In this document: one piece after another, positions 1 to 8,544 of the stretch | Numbering within the stretch: position 1 is the stretch's first letter | Layout of the letters: each line of letters begins with the position of its first letter | Assembly: GCF_944387275.1 (NCBI RefSeq) | Contig: NZ_CALXEG010000013.1 | Span: 1 to 58,199, forward strand | Direction of reading: 5' to 3' | Length of the DNA stretch: 58,199 bases | Source of the DNA: an uncultured Pseudoflavonifractor sp. | GTDB lineage: Bacteria; Bacillota; Clostridia; Oscillospirales; Oscillospiraceae | Translations under genes and position numbers: made by a program | The notes under the pieces: model-generated | Databases searched by the model: none | The model's input: the letters and a program-made list of their open reading frames with translations, nothing else | Told to the model about the DNA's origin: nothing

Positions 1-612
1 GACGAGCTCAACCGGGCCACCAGCCGCACCCAGTCCGCCCTGCTGGAGGCCATGGAGGAGGGCCAGGTGACGGTGGACGGCGTGTCCCACCCGGTGCCCC
101 GGCCCTTTATCGTCATCGCCACCCAGAACCCGGCGGGGGCTGCGGGCACCCAGCTGCTGCCCGACTCCCAGATGGACCGGTTCATGGTGCGGCTGTCCAT
201 CGGCTACCCCGCCCCCGAGGCGGAGAAGGAGATGCTCCGCCGCCGGCAGGGGGGCAACCCCCTGGACAGTGTGGAGCGGGTGGTGGACCACGGCGGCCTG
301 CTGGACCTTCAGAAGCAGGTGGACGCCGTCCACCTGTCCGACCAGGTGCTGGACTATATCGTGGCTCTGGTGGGGGCCACCCGGGTCCACCCCATGATCG
401 AGCAGGGGGCCAGCCCCCGGGCCTCTCTGGCTCTGTCCGCCATGGCCAAGGCCGCCGCCTTTGTCCAGAACCGGGACTACGTGCTGCCCGAGGATGTGAC
501 CATGGTGTTCAAGGACACGGTGGCCCACCGGCTCATCCTCTCCCCCAGAGCGGGCGAGAACAACCCGCTGGAGGACGTGATGCGGGCGGTGACGCCGCCC
601 AAGGTGCAGTAA
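1..612 (+). CDS. MoxR-type AAA+ ATPase (5' end outside window)
   Basis: The frame is already open at base 1, beginning DELNRATSRTQSALLEAMEE, which is the stretch just after Walker B in MoxR ATPases; Walker A lies outside the window. Visible landmarks are the sensor-1 segment FIVIATQNP, the LLPDSQMDRFMV segment and the sensor-2 helix SPRASLALSAMAKAAA. MoxR proteins act as chaperone-like ATPases, usually encoded next to DUF58 and transglutaminase-like proteins as here, and are thought to help assemble or activate envelope or metal-dependent complexes. The stop codon overlaps the next start by one base (TAATG), so translation is probably coupled. Family assignment is secure; the client is unknown. 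Confidence 0.93.
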   Translation, partial: DELNRATSRTQSALLEAMEEGQVTVDGVSHPVPRPFIVIATQNPAGAAGTQLLPDSQMDRFMVRLSIGYPAPEAEKEMLRRRQGGNPLDSVERVVDHGGLLDLQKQVDAVHLSDQVLDYIVALVGATRVHPMIEQGASPRASLALSAMAKAAAFVQNRDYVLPEDVTMVFKDTVAHRLILSPRAGENNPLEDVMRAVTPPKVQ

Positions 613-1619
613 TGGCCCGGTGCCGGGTGGGGTATCTGCTGGCGCTGGGGGCGGCGGTACTCTTTTTCGTGTGTTTCAACGGATATTTTTCCTTCTATGT
701 CCTGGTGCTCGCTCTGGTGTTCCCCCTGTTCTCTCTGCTGGTGAGCCTGCCGGGCATGCTGGGCTGCGCCGTGGAGCTGGGCCTGTCTGCCCGGGCTGTG
801 CGCCGGAACGAGACGGCGGAGGCCCAGCTCACTGTCATCAGCCGCAGCCGCCTGCCGGTGGCGCGGCTGACCGTGGACCTGAGATGGGACAACGCCATGA
901 ACGGCCAGTCCGGCGGAGCCCGGGTCAAGCTGTCCGGGGCGTCCCTGGGGGCGGTGCGGCGGGAGAGCCTGCCCACCGGCCACTGCGGCATGGTGCGCTG
1001 CCGGGCGGCGCGGGTGAGGGTGTGCGACCTGCTGGGGCTGTTCGCTTTCCGGCGGCCCATTCCCCCGGCGGCCGAGCTGGCGGTGCTCCCCCTGGACCTG
1101 CCCCCCGAGCCGGTGCCGGCCCTGCTGGGGGCGGAGAAGAACCAGGTCATGCGGCCCCGGCCCGGCGGCGGCCCCGGCGAGGACTACGACCTGCGGCCCT
1201 ACCGGGCTGGGGACCCCCTCCGCTCGGTCCACTGGAAGCTGTCCACCAAGGTGGATGCCCTGGTGGTGCGGGAGACTCTGGAGCCCCAGAAGGCCGTCAT
1301 TGTCCTGAGCTTTGACCACTTCGGCACGCCGGAGGACCTGGACCTGATTCAGGACCGGCTGGAGGCGGTGTCCCGCGCCCTCATCGAGCGGGAGCGGCCC
1401 CACGCTGTCCGATGGCTGGAGGAGGGGGCGGGCCGGGTCAGGGAGCGGAAGGTGTCCAGCCTGACCGACCTGCGGGCCTGCCAGTGGGAGATATTCTCCA
1501 CCCCCGCCCCCGCTGACGGCCACACCGCGGCGGCCAGACTGAACGGGGGCGGCGGCGCTCTGGTCCGCAGTCTCCACATCACCGCCGGGGACGGCAGGGG
1601 AGAGGAGGGTGCCCAATGA
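612..1619 (+). CDS. DUF58 domain protein
   Basis: A 335-residue protein with two hydrophobic segments near the N-terminus (about residues 8-50), then a beta-rich region and the DUF58 signature around residues 190-220 (EDYDLRPYRAGDPLRSVHWK, followed by ALVVRE). DUF58 proteins carry a degenerate VWA-like fold and almost always accompany a MoxR ATPase. The start is fixed by the TAATG overlap with the ATPase gene, and the end overlaps the next gene by four bases (ATGA). It is the middle member of a MoxR / DUF58 / transglutaminase operon; its molecular role is not established. Confidence 0.9.
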   Translation: MARCRVGYLLALGAAVLFFVCFNGYFSFYVLVLALVFPLFSLLVSLPGMLGCAVELGLSARAVRRNETAEAQLTVISRSRLPVARLTVDLRWDNAMNGQSGGARVKLSGASLGAVRRESLPTGHCGMVRCRAARVRVCDLLGLFAFRRPIPPAAELAVLPLDLPPEPVPALLGAEKNQVMRPRPGGGPGEDYDLRPYRAGDPLRSVHWKLSTKVDALVVRETLEPQKAVIVLSFDHFGTPEDLDLIQDRLEAVSRALIERERPHAVRWLEEGAGRVRERKVSSLTDLRACQWEIFSTPAPADGHTAAARLNGGGGALVRSLHITAGDGRGEEGAQ

Positions 1620-3931
1620 AAGAAAATCTCACCCTCACCCGCCGCACAGCGGTGGTCCTCTCCGATTGCCTGATGCTCTTCCTGGGCCTGTACGGCACGG
1701 TGTTCTGCCTGATCTCCGCCTTCCACCTGCCGGTGGACTACCGGACCATCACCGTCACCTGCCTGGTATGCGCGCCCCTCTTTACAGTGGTGTTTTCCCT
1801 GCCCTGGCGCTGGGCCAGGGGGGCGCTTTATCTGGGCTGTGCCGCCGCTGTGGCGGTGACGGCCTGGCGCTGGCTGGATCTGCTGGAGCTGGGCGGCCTG
1901 GTGCTGGCCCGGCAGGTGGTGAACACCTTTGCCTGGGCTCTGGGCAGCAGTGTGACCCTGGATATCACATCCCTGACCGGCGAGACCACCCTGGGGAGCG
2001 AGGCGGCGGCCATGACCGCTCTGTTCCTCCTGCTGACCGTGGCCCTGGCCTTCTGGATCGGGTGGCTGTGGCAGCGGATGCGGTCCTTCTGGCTCACCTT
2101 CTGGGGCACCTTCCCGCTGCTGGCGCTGCCGCTGTCGGTGACCGTAACCCCGGGCTGGACGCCCCTGCTGATGCTACTCCTGTTCTGGGGCGTGGGCCTG
2201 CTGGTGCGCCAGGCCAACAAGAAGGACCTGTCCGGCAGCGCCAAGACCGTGCTCATGACGCTGCCCCTGTGCGCCCTGCTGCTGGCGGGGCTGGGGCTGG
2301 CCCTGCCCAGGGAGGAGTACGAGCAGACCGACTGGGCGGCGGAGGCCCGGCTGGAGATCATTGACCGCCTGGCGGCGGCCGGGCGGGGCATGGCCAACGC
2401 CGGGGCGGACCTGGGCCTGGCCTCAGGCTCCGACCAGATCGACCTGAGCCGGGTGGGGCCTCTGGACTTTGACGGCGACACGGCCCTGCGGGTGCGCAGC
2501 GAGACCACCGGCCACATCTACCTGCGTGGCTTCTCCTCCGCCGTCTACACCGGCGGCGGCTGGGAACAGCTGTCCGACGAGGTGTACCAGCAGATGCGGG
2601 AGGGGTGGACGTTTACCGTGCCCGATATGGCGGCTATCTCCTCCATGAAGAGCGGGACGGAACTGCAGATAGACGGCATCGGGGACTACCAGCCCATCAA
2701 CTTCCCCGCCATGGCGGACGCCGATGCAGATTCTGTCCGCATCGAGGTGGAGAACGTGGGGGCGGCCGACCGGTTCGTGTACACCCCCTACCAGCTGAAC
2801 ACCACTCCCGACCGGATGACCGGCGCGGAGTTCGTGGGGGACGCCTATCTGGCCCGGGGCACCGGCGTGTGGACCCACATCCTCTACGCCCGTGAGACGG
2901 CCAGTCCCCTCAGGGCCAGGCTCACGGGGGATGCCGCACAGGCGGAGGAGAGCTACCGGTATTTCGTCTATGAGAACTACCTTCAGCTCCCCGAGGAGCT
3001 GAAGCCGGAGATTGACGGGCTGGTGCAGGACCTGGCGGGCTGGAACAGCCCGGAGGCCATGGCGGAGATGGAGGCGAACATGGATCAGGGGGTACCGTAC
3101 GCTGTGTCCCTGACCCGGTACATCGCAGCCTATCTGTCCTCCATCGCCGTCTACGACCCGGACACCCCCGCGGCCCCGGATGGCACGGACTTTGTCACCC
3201 ACTTCCTGGACGAGGGCCGGGGCTACTGCATGCACTTCGCCACCACCGCCACCCTGATGCTGCGGAGCATCGGTCTGCCTGCCCGGTATGTGTCCGGCTA
3301 TGTGGCGGACACGGTGGCGGGGGAGTGGGTGGATGTGCCCGACTACAACGCCCACGCCTGGGTGGAGGTGTACCTGACGGGGTACGGCTGGCAGCCGGTG
3401 GAGGTGACGCCGGGCTACGACGGTACCTTTGCCTGGGAGAAGGAGCCGGAGGAGACGCCGGAGCCCACCGAGACCCAGGCCCCCGAGACCACCCCCGCGC
3501 CCACCCACAGCCAGGCGCCGCGGCCCACCTGGGAGCCAGCGACGCCGGAGGGGACAGAGGAGCGGGAGCCCCTCAGCCCCTGGCTGTGGCTGCTGGCCAT
3601 TCCTGCTGTGCTGGTGCTGGCGGTAGCCGGTCTGGTGCTCCGCCGCCGTCTGGCGGCCCGGAGCAGAGCCCGTAAGTTCGGACAGCCCGATCCCAACCGG
3701 GCGGTGATCGAGATGTACCTCTACATGGAGAAGGTGGCCGCCCACACCGGCGGGACCGTGGACCAGACCCTGGAGACCCTGGCCAAGAAGGCGACCTTCA
3801 GCGCCCACGTGCTGACGGCCCAGGAGCGGGAGACCGCCCGCGCTCTGACGGAGCAGGGGGCCGAAGCGGCGGACCAGAGCCGGAGCAGACTGGACCGGCT
3901 GGTGTTCCGGTACGTTCTGGGACTGTATTGA
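1616..3931 (+). CDS. Transglutaminase-like (TgpA-type) membrane protein
   Basis: A 771-residue membrane protein. Several hydrophobic helices fill about residues 12-230, an extracytoplasmic transglutaminase-core domain follows (GYCMHFATTATLML with the candidate Cys, then YNAHAWVEVY with the His), then a Pro/Thr/Glu-rich linker around 610-660, another membrane segment, and a cytoplasmic DUF4129-like tail. The third triad position, usually Asp in W-x-x-[VF]-D-x-T-P, reads WQPVEVTP with Glu. It closes the MoxR/DUF58 operon and overlaps the upstream gene by four bases. Proteins of this type are thought to act on envelope peptides or proteins; the substrate is unknown. Confidence 0.9.
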   Translation: MKENLTLTRRTAVVLSDCLMLFLGLYGTVFCLISAFHLPVDYRTITVTCLVCAPLFTVVFSLPWRWARGALYLGCAAAVAVTAWRWLDLLELGGLVLARQVVNTFAWALGSSVTLDITSLTGETTLGSEAAAMTALFLLLTVALAFWIGWLWQRMRSFWLTFWGTFPLLALPLSVTVTPGWTPLLMLLLFWGVGLLVRQANKKDLSGSAKTVLMTLPLCALLLAGLGLALPREEYEQTDWAAEARLEIIDRLAAAGRGMANAGADLGLASGSDQIDLSRVGPLDFDGDTALRVRSETTGHIYLRGFSSAVYTGGGWEQLSDEVYQQMREGWTFTVPDMAAISSMKSGTELQIDGIGDYQPINFPAMADADADSVRIEVENVGAADRFVYTPYQLNTTPDRMTGAEFVGDAYLARGTGVWTHILYARETASPLRARLTGDAAQAEESYRYFVYENYLQLPEELKPEIDGLVQDLAGWNSPEAMAEMEANMDQGVPYAVSLTRYIAAYLSSIAVYDPDTPAAPDGTDFVTHFLDEGRGYCMHFATTATLMLRSIGLPARYVSGYVADTVAGEWVDVPDYNAHAWVEVYLTGYGWQPVEVTPGYDGTFAWEKEPEETPEPTETQAPETTPAPTHSQAPRPTWEPATPEGTEEREPLSPWLWLLAIPAVLVLAVAGLVLRRRLAARSRARKFGQPDPNRAVIEMYLYMEKVAAHTGGTVDQTLETLAKKATFSAHVLTAQERETARALTEQGAEAADQSRSRLDRLVFRYVLGLY

Positions 3932-3940
3932 GCGAAAAAA

Positions 3941-3975
3941 GCCTGCCGGACGCATATGCGTCCGGCAGGCTTTTT
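3941..3975. terminator. Bidirectional terminator between convergent operons
   Basis: A perfect 30-bp inverted repeat (3941-3970) has six A on its left and five T on its right. It can end both the MoxR operon (+) and the ABC exporter operon (-). Confidence 0.9.
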
Positions 3976-3992
3976 GTATGGGATGAATGGTC

Positions 3993-6032
3993 TTACTCCA
4001 GCTCGAAAGCGCCGGTGTAGAGCTGGTAGTACACGCCGTGCTGGGCGATCAGGTCCTCGTGGCTGCCCCGCTCAATGATGCGGCCGTGATCCAGCACCAT
4101 GATGGCATCGGAGTTGCGGACAGTGGAGAGCCGGTGGGCGATGACGAACACGGTCCGCCCGCTCATCAGGCTGTCCATGCCCCGCTGGACCAGGGCCTCG
4201 GTGTGGGTGTCGATGGAGGAGGTGGCCTCGTCCAGGATCATGACCGGGGGATCGGCCACGGCGGCCCGGGCGATGGCCAGCAGCTGCCGCTGGCCCTGGG
4301 ACAGGTTGGCGCCGTTGCCAGTGAGCATGGTGTCGTACCCCTGAGGCAGGCGGCGGATGAAGTCGTCGGCGTTGGCCAGCACGGCGGCGGCCTCCACCTC
4401 TTCGTCGGTGGCGTCCAGGTTGCCGTACCGGATGTTCTCCCGGACGGTGCCGGTGAACAGGTTGGTGTCCTGGAGCACAATGCCCAGGGAGCGGCGCAGG
4501 TCGCTCTTGCGGATGTTGTTGATGGAGATGCCGTCGTAGCGGATCTTGCCGTCGGCGATGTCGTAGAACCGGTTGATCAGGTTGGTGATGGTGGTCTTGC
4601 CCGCGCCGGTGGCGCCCACGAAGGCCAGCTTCTGGCCGGGCTTGGCGAAGAGGGTGATGCCGTGGAGGATGGTCTTGCCCTGCTCATAGGCGAAGTCCAC
4701 GCCGTCGAAGCGCACATCGCCGGAGAGCTTGACCAGGTAGTGGTCCTCCCCCTCCACGTTGCGCACGGGGCCCTGAATGATACGGTAGGAGGGGCCGGTC
4801 TCGGTCTCCGGGTATTTCCAGGCCCAGGCGGAACCCGCCTCCGGCTTTTTCAGCTCCTTAAGGCTTCCGTCCTCCCGGGTGCGCACCGGCACCATGGTAG
4901 CGCCCACGCCGTGGGGTACCTTCCAGGCCCAGAGGTTGGTCCGCTTCTCGCTCTCCTCCAGCTGGCTGCCCGACTTGTCGTAGGACACGTTTACCAGGGT
5001 GACCACGCCGTGGTCCTCCTCGGGGGCCTCGTCCATCAGCTGGAAGATACGCTCGGCGCCGGCCAGACCCATGATGACGGAGTTGAGCTGCTGGGAGATC
5101 TGGCTGATGGGGTTGCTGAAGCTCTTGGACAGCTGGAGGAAGGAGGCGATAACGCCCAGGGTGATGCCGGTATCGAAGCCGCCCAGGGCCATCAGGCCGC
5201 CGGCCATGGCCACGATGACGTACTGGATGTTGCCGATGTTGATCATGATGGGCATGAGGATGTTGGCGTACTTGTTGGCCTGATAGGCACTGTCGCACAG
5301 GGCGTCGTTGACCTCGTCAAAGCCCTTCTCGGCCTCCTCCTCGTGGCAGAAGACCTTGATGACCTTCTGGCCGTTGATCATCTCCTCGATGTAGCCGTTC
5401 AGGTCGCCCAGCTTCATCTGCTGGCGGATAAAGTACTTGGCGCTGCGGCCGGCGATGTAACGGGTGACCACCAGCATGCAGCCCACGCACAGCAGCACCA
5501 CGATGGTGAGCCACACGTTCTTGAACAGCATGGCGAAGAAGGTGACGGCGATCATGACCACCGAGTTGAACATCTGGGGGATGCTCTGAGAGAGCATCTG
5601 GCGCAGGGTGTCCACGTCGTTGGTGTACACGCTCATCACGTCGCCGTGGGCGTGGGTGTCAAAGTACTTGATGGGCAGGGTCTGCATGTGGCTGAACAGG
5701 TCGTCGCGGATGGTCTTCTGCACGCCCTGGGAGATGGTCACCATGATCCGGTTGTAGGCCAGGGTGCACAGGGCGCCGGTGACGTACAGGCAGGCCATCA
5801 TGACGAGGGCCTGGAGCAGGGCGGTGTATACCGGGGTCTCCATGGTCAGCAGGGGGGCGATGTAGTCGTCGATGAGGGCCTGGAGGAACAGGGAGCCGCC
5901 CACGGAGGCCACGGCGCTGACCAGGATGCACAGCAGCACCAGGAAGAAGCGGAACTTGTAGCCGGCAAACACATAGCTGAGGATCCGACCGGCAGTATGA
6001 CGTCTGTTGAAGGGCTGGGCTTTCTTATTCAT
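3993..6032 (-). CDS. ABC exporter half-transporter, subunit 2 (catalytic site intact)
   Basis: A 679-residue type IV exporter subunit: six-helix membrane domain (about residues 1-320), then the nucleotide-binding domain with Walker A GATGAGKTTI, Q-loop, signature NLSQGQRQLL, Walker B VMILDEATSSID with catalytic Glu, and H-loop IAHRLS. An extra segment of roughly 90 residues between the domains carries two WAWK motifs. The start at 6032 (MNKKAQPF) is chosen because an AAGGGAGG site lies upstream; the frame is open further upstream without such a site. It overlaps the partner gene by eight bases. Likely the second half of a heterodimeric drug or lipid exporter; the substrate cannot be read from sequence. 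Confidence 0.93.
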   Translation of the reverse strand: MNKKAQPFNRRHTAGRILSYVFAGYKFRFFLVLLCILVSAVASVGGSLFLQALIDDYIAPLLTMETPVYTALLQALVMMACLYVTGALCTLAYNRIMVTISQGVQKTIRDDLFSHMQTLPIKYFDTHAHGDVMSVYTNDVDTLRQMLSQSIPQMFNSVVMIAVTFFAMLFKNVWLTIVVLLCVGCMLVVTRYIAGRSAKYFIRQQMKLGDLNGYIEEMINGQKVIKVFCHEEEAEKGFDEVNDALCDSAYQANKYANILMPIMINIGNIQYVIVAMAGGLMALGGFDTGITLGVIASFLQLSKSFSNPISQISQQLNSVIMGLAGAERIFQLMDEAPEEDHGVVTLVNVSYDKSGSQLEESEKRTNLWAWKVPHGVGATMVPVRTREDGSLKELKKPEAGSAWAWKYPETETGPSYRIIQGPVRNVEGEDHYLVKLSGDVRFDGVDFAYEQGKTILHGITLFAKPGQKLAFVGATGAGKTTITNLINRFYDIADGKIRYDGISINNIRKSDLRRSLGIVLQDTNLFTGTVRENIRYGNLDATDEEVEAAAVLANADDFIRRLPQGYDTMLTGNGANLSQGQRQLLAIARAAVADPPVMILDEATSSIDTHTEALVQRGMDSLMSGRTVFVIAHRLSTVRNSDAIMVLDHGRIIERGSHEDLIAQHGVYYQLYTGAFELE

Positions 6033-7758
6033 CGTCGCTGCCTCCCTTCGTCTGGGAATCGTAGATTTCGCGGTATGTCTGGCAGGTCTTGAGCAGCTCC
6101 TCATGGGTACCCATGGCGCTGATCTTTCCGCCCTCCATCACCAGGATCTTGTCCGCGTCCTCGATGGAGGAGATACGCTGGGCAATGATGAACTTGGTGG
6201 TGTCGGGGATCTCGGTCCGGAAGGCCTGGCGGATGAGGGCGTCGGTCTTGGTGTCCACGGCGGAGGTGGAGTCGTCCAGGATGAGGATCTTGGGCCGCTT
6301 CAGCAGGGCGCGGGCAATACACAGACGCTGCTTCTGGCCGCCGGACACGTTGGAGCCGCCCTGCTCGATGTGGGTGTTGTACTTGTCGGGGAACTCCTGG
6401 ATGAAGGGGTCGGCCTGGGCCAGACGGCACATGCGGACCATCTCCTCATCGGTGGCGTCGGCGTCGCCCCAGCGCAGGTTCTCCTTGATGGAGCCGGAGA
6501 AGAGCACGTTCTTCTGGAGTACCATGGCCACCTGCTGGCGCAGGGCCTCCATGTCGTAGTCCCGGACGTCCACGCCGCCCACCAGCACCCGGCCCTCGGT
6601 GGCGTCGTACAGGCGGGGGATGAGCTGGACCAGGGTGGTCTTGGAGGTGCCGGTGCCGCCCAGGATGCCCACGGTCTCGCCCGACTTGACGGTCAGGTTC
6701 ACGTCCTTCAGGCACTCCTTATTGGGGTCGTTGGCGTAGCTGAAGCCCACGTTCTCAAAGACCACGGAGCCGTCCTTCACCTCGGTGACGGGGTTGGGAC
6801 CGTTCTTCAGGTCGCTCTCCTCGCTGAGCAGCTCATAGATACGCTCGGCGGAGGCGCGGGCCAGGATGATCTGCACCAGCACCATGGAGCACATCATCAG
6901 GCTCATGAGGATCATCATGATGTAGCTGAACATGCTGGTCAGGTTGCCGGTGGTGATCTCGCCGCCCACCACCAGATGGGCGCCCACCCAGGACACGGTC
7001 AGCATACAGCCGTACACGCACAGCTGCATCAGGGGCGCATTGAAGGAGATGAGCTTCTCGGCCCTGGTGAAGTCGGTGAAGATCTCGTTGGAGACGTTGC
7101 CGAACTTGGCCCGCTCGTGGTCCTCGCGGACAAAGGACTTGACCACCCGGATGCCCAGCAGGTTCTCCTGCACCACGTTGTTGAGCCAGTCGTACTTCTT
7201 GAACACCCGCTCGAAGATGGGGTGGGCGTTGGTCATGATGAGGAACAGGCCCAGAGCCAGGATGGGGATGACAATCAGGAAGATAAGGGCCAGCTTGGGG
7301 CTGATGGTAAAGGTGAGGGCCCAGGCGCAGATGAGCATGATGGGGCAGCGCACGGCGATGCGGATGATCATCATGAAGGCCATCTGCACGTTGGTCACGT
7401 CGGTGGTCAGGCGGGTGATGATGCCGCCGGTGGAGAACTTGTCGATATTGGAGAAGGAGAACTTCTGCACGTTGCGGTACATCTCCCGGCGCAGATTGCG
7501 GGAGAAGCCGGTGGCGGCCTTTGCGGCGAAGCGGCCGGACAGGGCGCCGAACAGCAGGGCCACCAGGGCCATCACCACCAACAGTACGCCGTACCGCACG
7601 ATGTTCTCCATGCTCCCGGCCTCGATGCCCTTGTCGATGAGCTGGGCCATCATCATGGGGATCAGAACATCAAAGGCCACCTCGAAGATAACGAAGATGG
7701 GGGTCAGGATGGTGTCCCGCTTGTACTCCTGAATACAGGCGTTCAGACGTTTGATCAT
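6025..7758 (-). CDS. ABC exporter half-transporter, subunit 1 (degenerate ATP site)
   Basis: A 577-residue exporter subunit with an N-terminal six-helix membrane domain and a C-terminal ATPase. Walker A reads GGTGTSKTTL, the signature is NVSGGQKQRL, and Walker B is ILILDDSTSAVD, where the usual catalytic Glu is Asp. Such a degenerate site is typical of one half of heterodimeric exporters, which fits the neighbouring subunit with an intact Glu. The start is preceded by AAAGGAG. It follows the MarR gene by 57 bases and the three genes form one transcription unit. Confidence 0.93.
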   Translation of the reverse strand: MIKRLNACIQEYKRDTILTPIFVIFEVAFDVLIPMMMAQLIDKGIEAGSMENIVRYGVLLVVMALVALLFGALSGRFAAKAATGFSRNLRREMYRNVQKFSFSNIDKFSTGGIITRLTTDVTNVQMAFMMIIRIAVRCPIMLICAWALTFTISPKLALIFLIVIPILALGLFLIMTNAHPIFERVFKKYDWLNNVVQENLLGIRVVKSFVREDHERAKFGNVSNEIFTDFTRAEKLISFNAPLMQLCVYGCMLTVSWVGAHLVVGGEITTGNLTSMFSYIMMILMSLMMCSMVLVQIILARASAERIYELLSEESDLKNGPNPVTEVKDGSVVFENVGFSYANDPNKECLKDVNLTVKSGETVGILGGTGTSKTTLVQLIPRLYDATEGRVLVGGVDVRDYDMEALRQQVAMVLQKNVLFSGSIKENLRWGDADATDEEMVRMCRLAQADPFIQEFPDKYNTHIEQGGSNVSGGQKQRLCIARALLKRPKILILDDSTSAVDTKTDALIRQAFRTEIPDTTKFIIAQRISSIEDADKILVMEGGKISAMGTHEELLKTCQTYREIYDSQTKGGSDDE

Positions 7759-7815
7759 GAAATCGCTCCTTTGCAGTTGGAATCGTGAGAGTGCAGGGAC
7801 CGGCTGTCCCGGGGG

Positions 7816-8259
7816 CTAATCCAGCAGATTGCGCTGAATTTTCCGCGCCGTGGCGATGAACTGCTCCAGTTCTTCCGCCGTCAGGCCGGCGGTCATGAGG
7901 GCCTCGGCGATCTGGAATTTCTCCGCAATTTCCGCGTGGATGGCCATGGCTTTTTCCGTTGGGACCAGCTTTTTCAGCCGCGCGTCCTGGGGGACGCTCT
8001 GGCGGGTGAGCATACCGTCCCGCTCCAGGTTCTGGAGAAACCGGGAGGCGGTGGAGCGGCGGATGCAGAACACCTCTTCCACGTCCCGCTGATAGAGCTC
8101 ACGGTCCAGGTGGTCGCAGAGAAAGCCCATGATGAGTCCCTCCGTCTCAGTGATGCCGTGGCGGTCCTCAGGCGGGGGGGGGGTGAGCTCCATCATTTTC
8201 CGACGGAGCAGATTGGACAGGCTGCGGATGACAAAGCCAACGGAGTTCTGGCGCTGTAT
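7816..8259 (-). CDS. MarR-family regulator of the exporter operon
   Basis: Winged-helix regulator (helix-turn-helix around RRSTASRFLQNLERDGMLTRQ) encoded first in the exporter operon, so probably its repressor. The only standard start codon, ATG at 8196, would give 126 residues and remove the conserved first helix. Upstream in the same frame is a good MarR N-terminus (NSVGFVIRSLSNLLRRKM), and the frame meets a stop at 8266-8268. The best-placed initiator is ATA at 8257-8259, nine bases after GAGGGGG, giving 147 residues, the usual family length. ATA is rare as a start, so the annotated 5' end is tentative. A run of ten C (on the coding strand) at 8174-8183 lies early in the gene. Confidence 0.85.
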   Translation of the reverse strand: MQRQNSVGFVIRSLSNLLRRKMMELTPPPPEDRHGITETEGLIMGFLCDHLDRELYQRDVEEVFCIRRSTASRFLQNLERDGMLTRQSVPQDARLKKLVPTEKAMAIHAEIAEKFQIAEALMTAGLTAEELEQFIATARKIQRNLLD

Positions 8260-8281
8260 GGCGATCTACCCCCTCACTTTA

Positions 8282-8326
8282 GTTAGATTGCTAACATATT
8301 ATAGTGAGATAAAAAATAGATGTCAA
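8282..8326 (-). promoter_or_regulatory. Promoter and operator of the MarR/ABC operon
   Basis: Reading the minus strand, TTGACA (8321-8326) and TATAAT (8298-8303) are separated by exactly 17 bases. The dyad GTTAG-N4-CTAAC (8282-8295) sits immediately downstream of the -10 box, at the expected transcription start. A MarR dimer bound there would block initiation, which implies autoregulation. Confidence 0.85.
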
Positions 8327-8456
8327 TAGGGGAAATGGGAATTTACTCTTTGACAAAAAAAGAGAAGGAAGAAGGTTAAAAAATAGACAAAAATCCAAAA
8401 TATCAGAAGAAGGGGAAAACAATTGCCAAGGGGTCAAGTTTTCCCGGGAAGGGGAA

Positions 8457-8485
8457 TTGCAATCGGCGGAGGGACGTGCTAACAT
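8457..8485 (+). promoter_or_regulatory. Putative promoter of the tocopherol-cyclase-like gene
   Basis: TTGCAA (8457-8462), a 17-base spacer and TAACAT (8480-8485) with an extended TGC before the -10. A 16-bp perfect palindrome (8505-8520) lies in the leader before the ribosome site. Confidence 0.5.
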
Positions 8486-8544
8486 GTAAGCTACCAGATG
8501 AAAGCCCCTGCCGGCAGGGGTGGATTGAGACCAGGTGATGAAGG

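Noticed and set aside
3987-7788. Very long plus-strand open frames opposite the two ABC genes
   Set aside because: Composition is dominated by Gly, Val, His, Asp and Gln, the usual mirror of GC-rich coding sequence; the minus strand holds clear ABC transporters.
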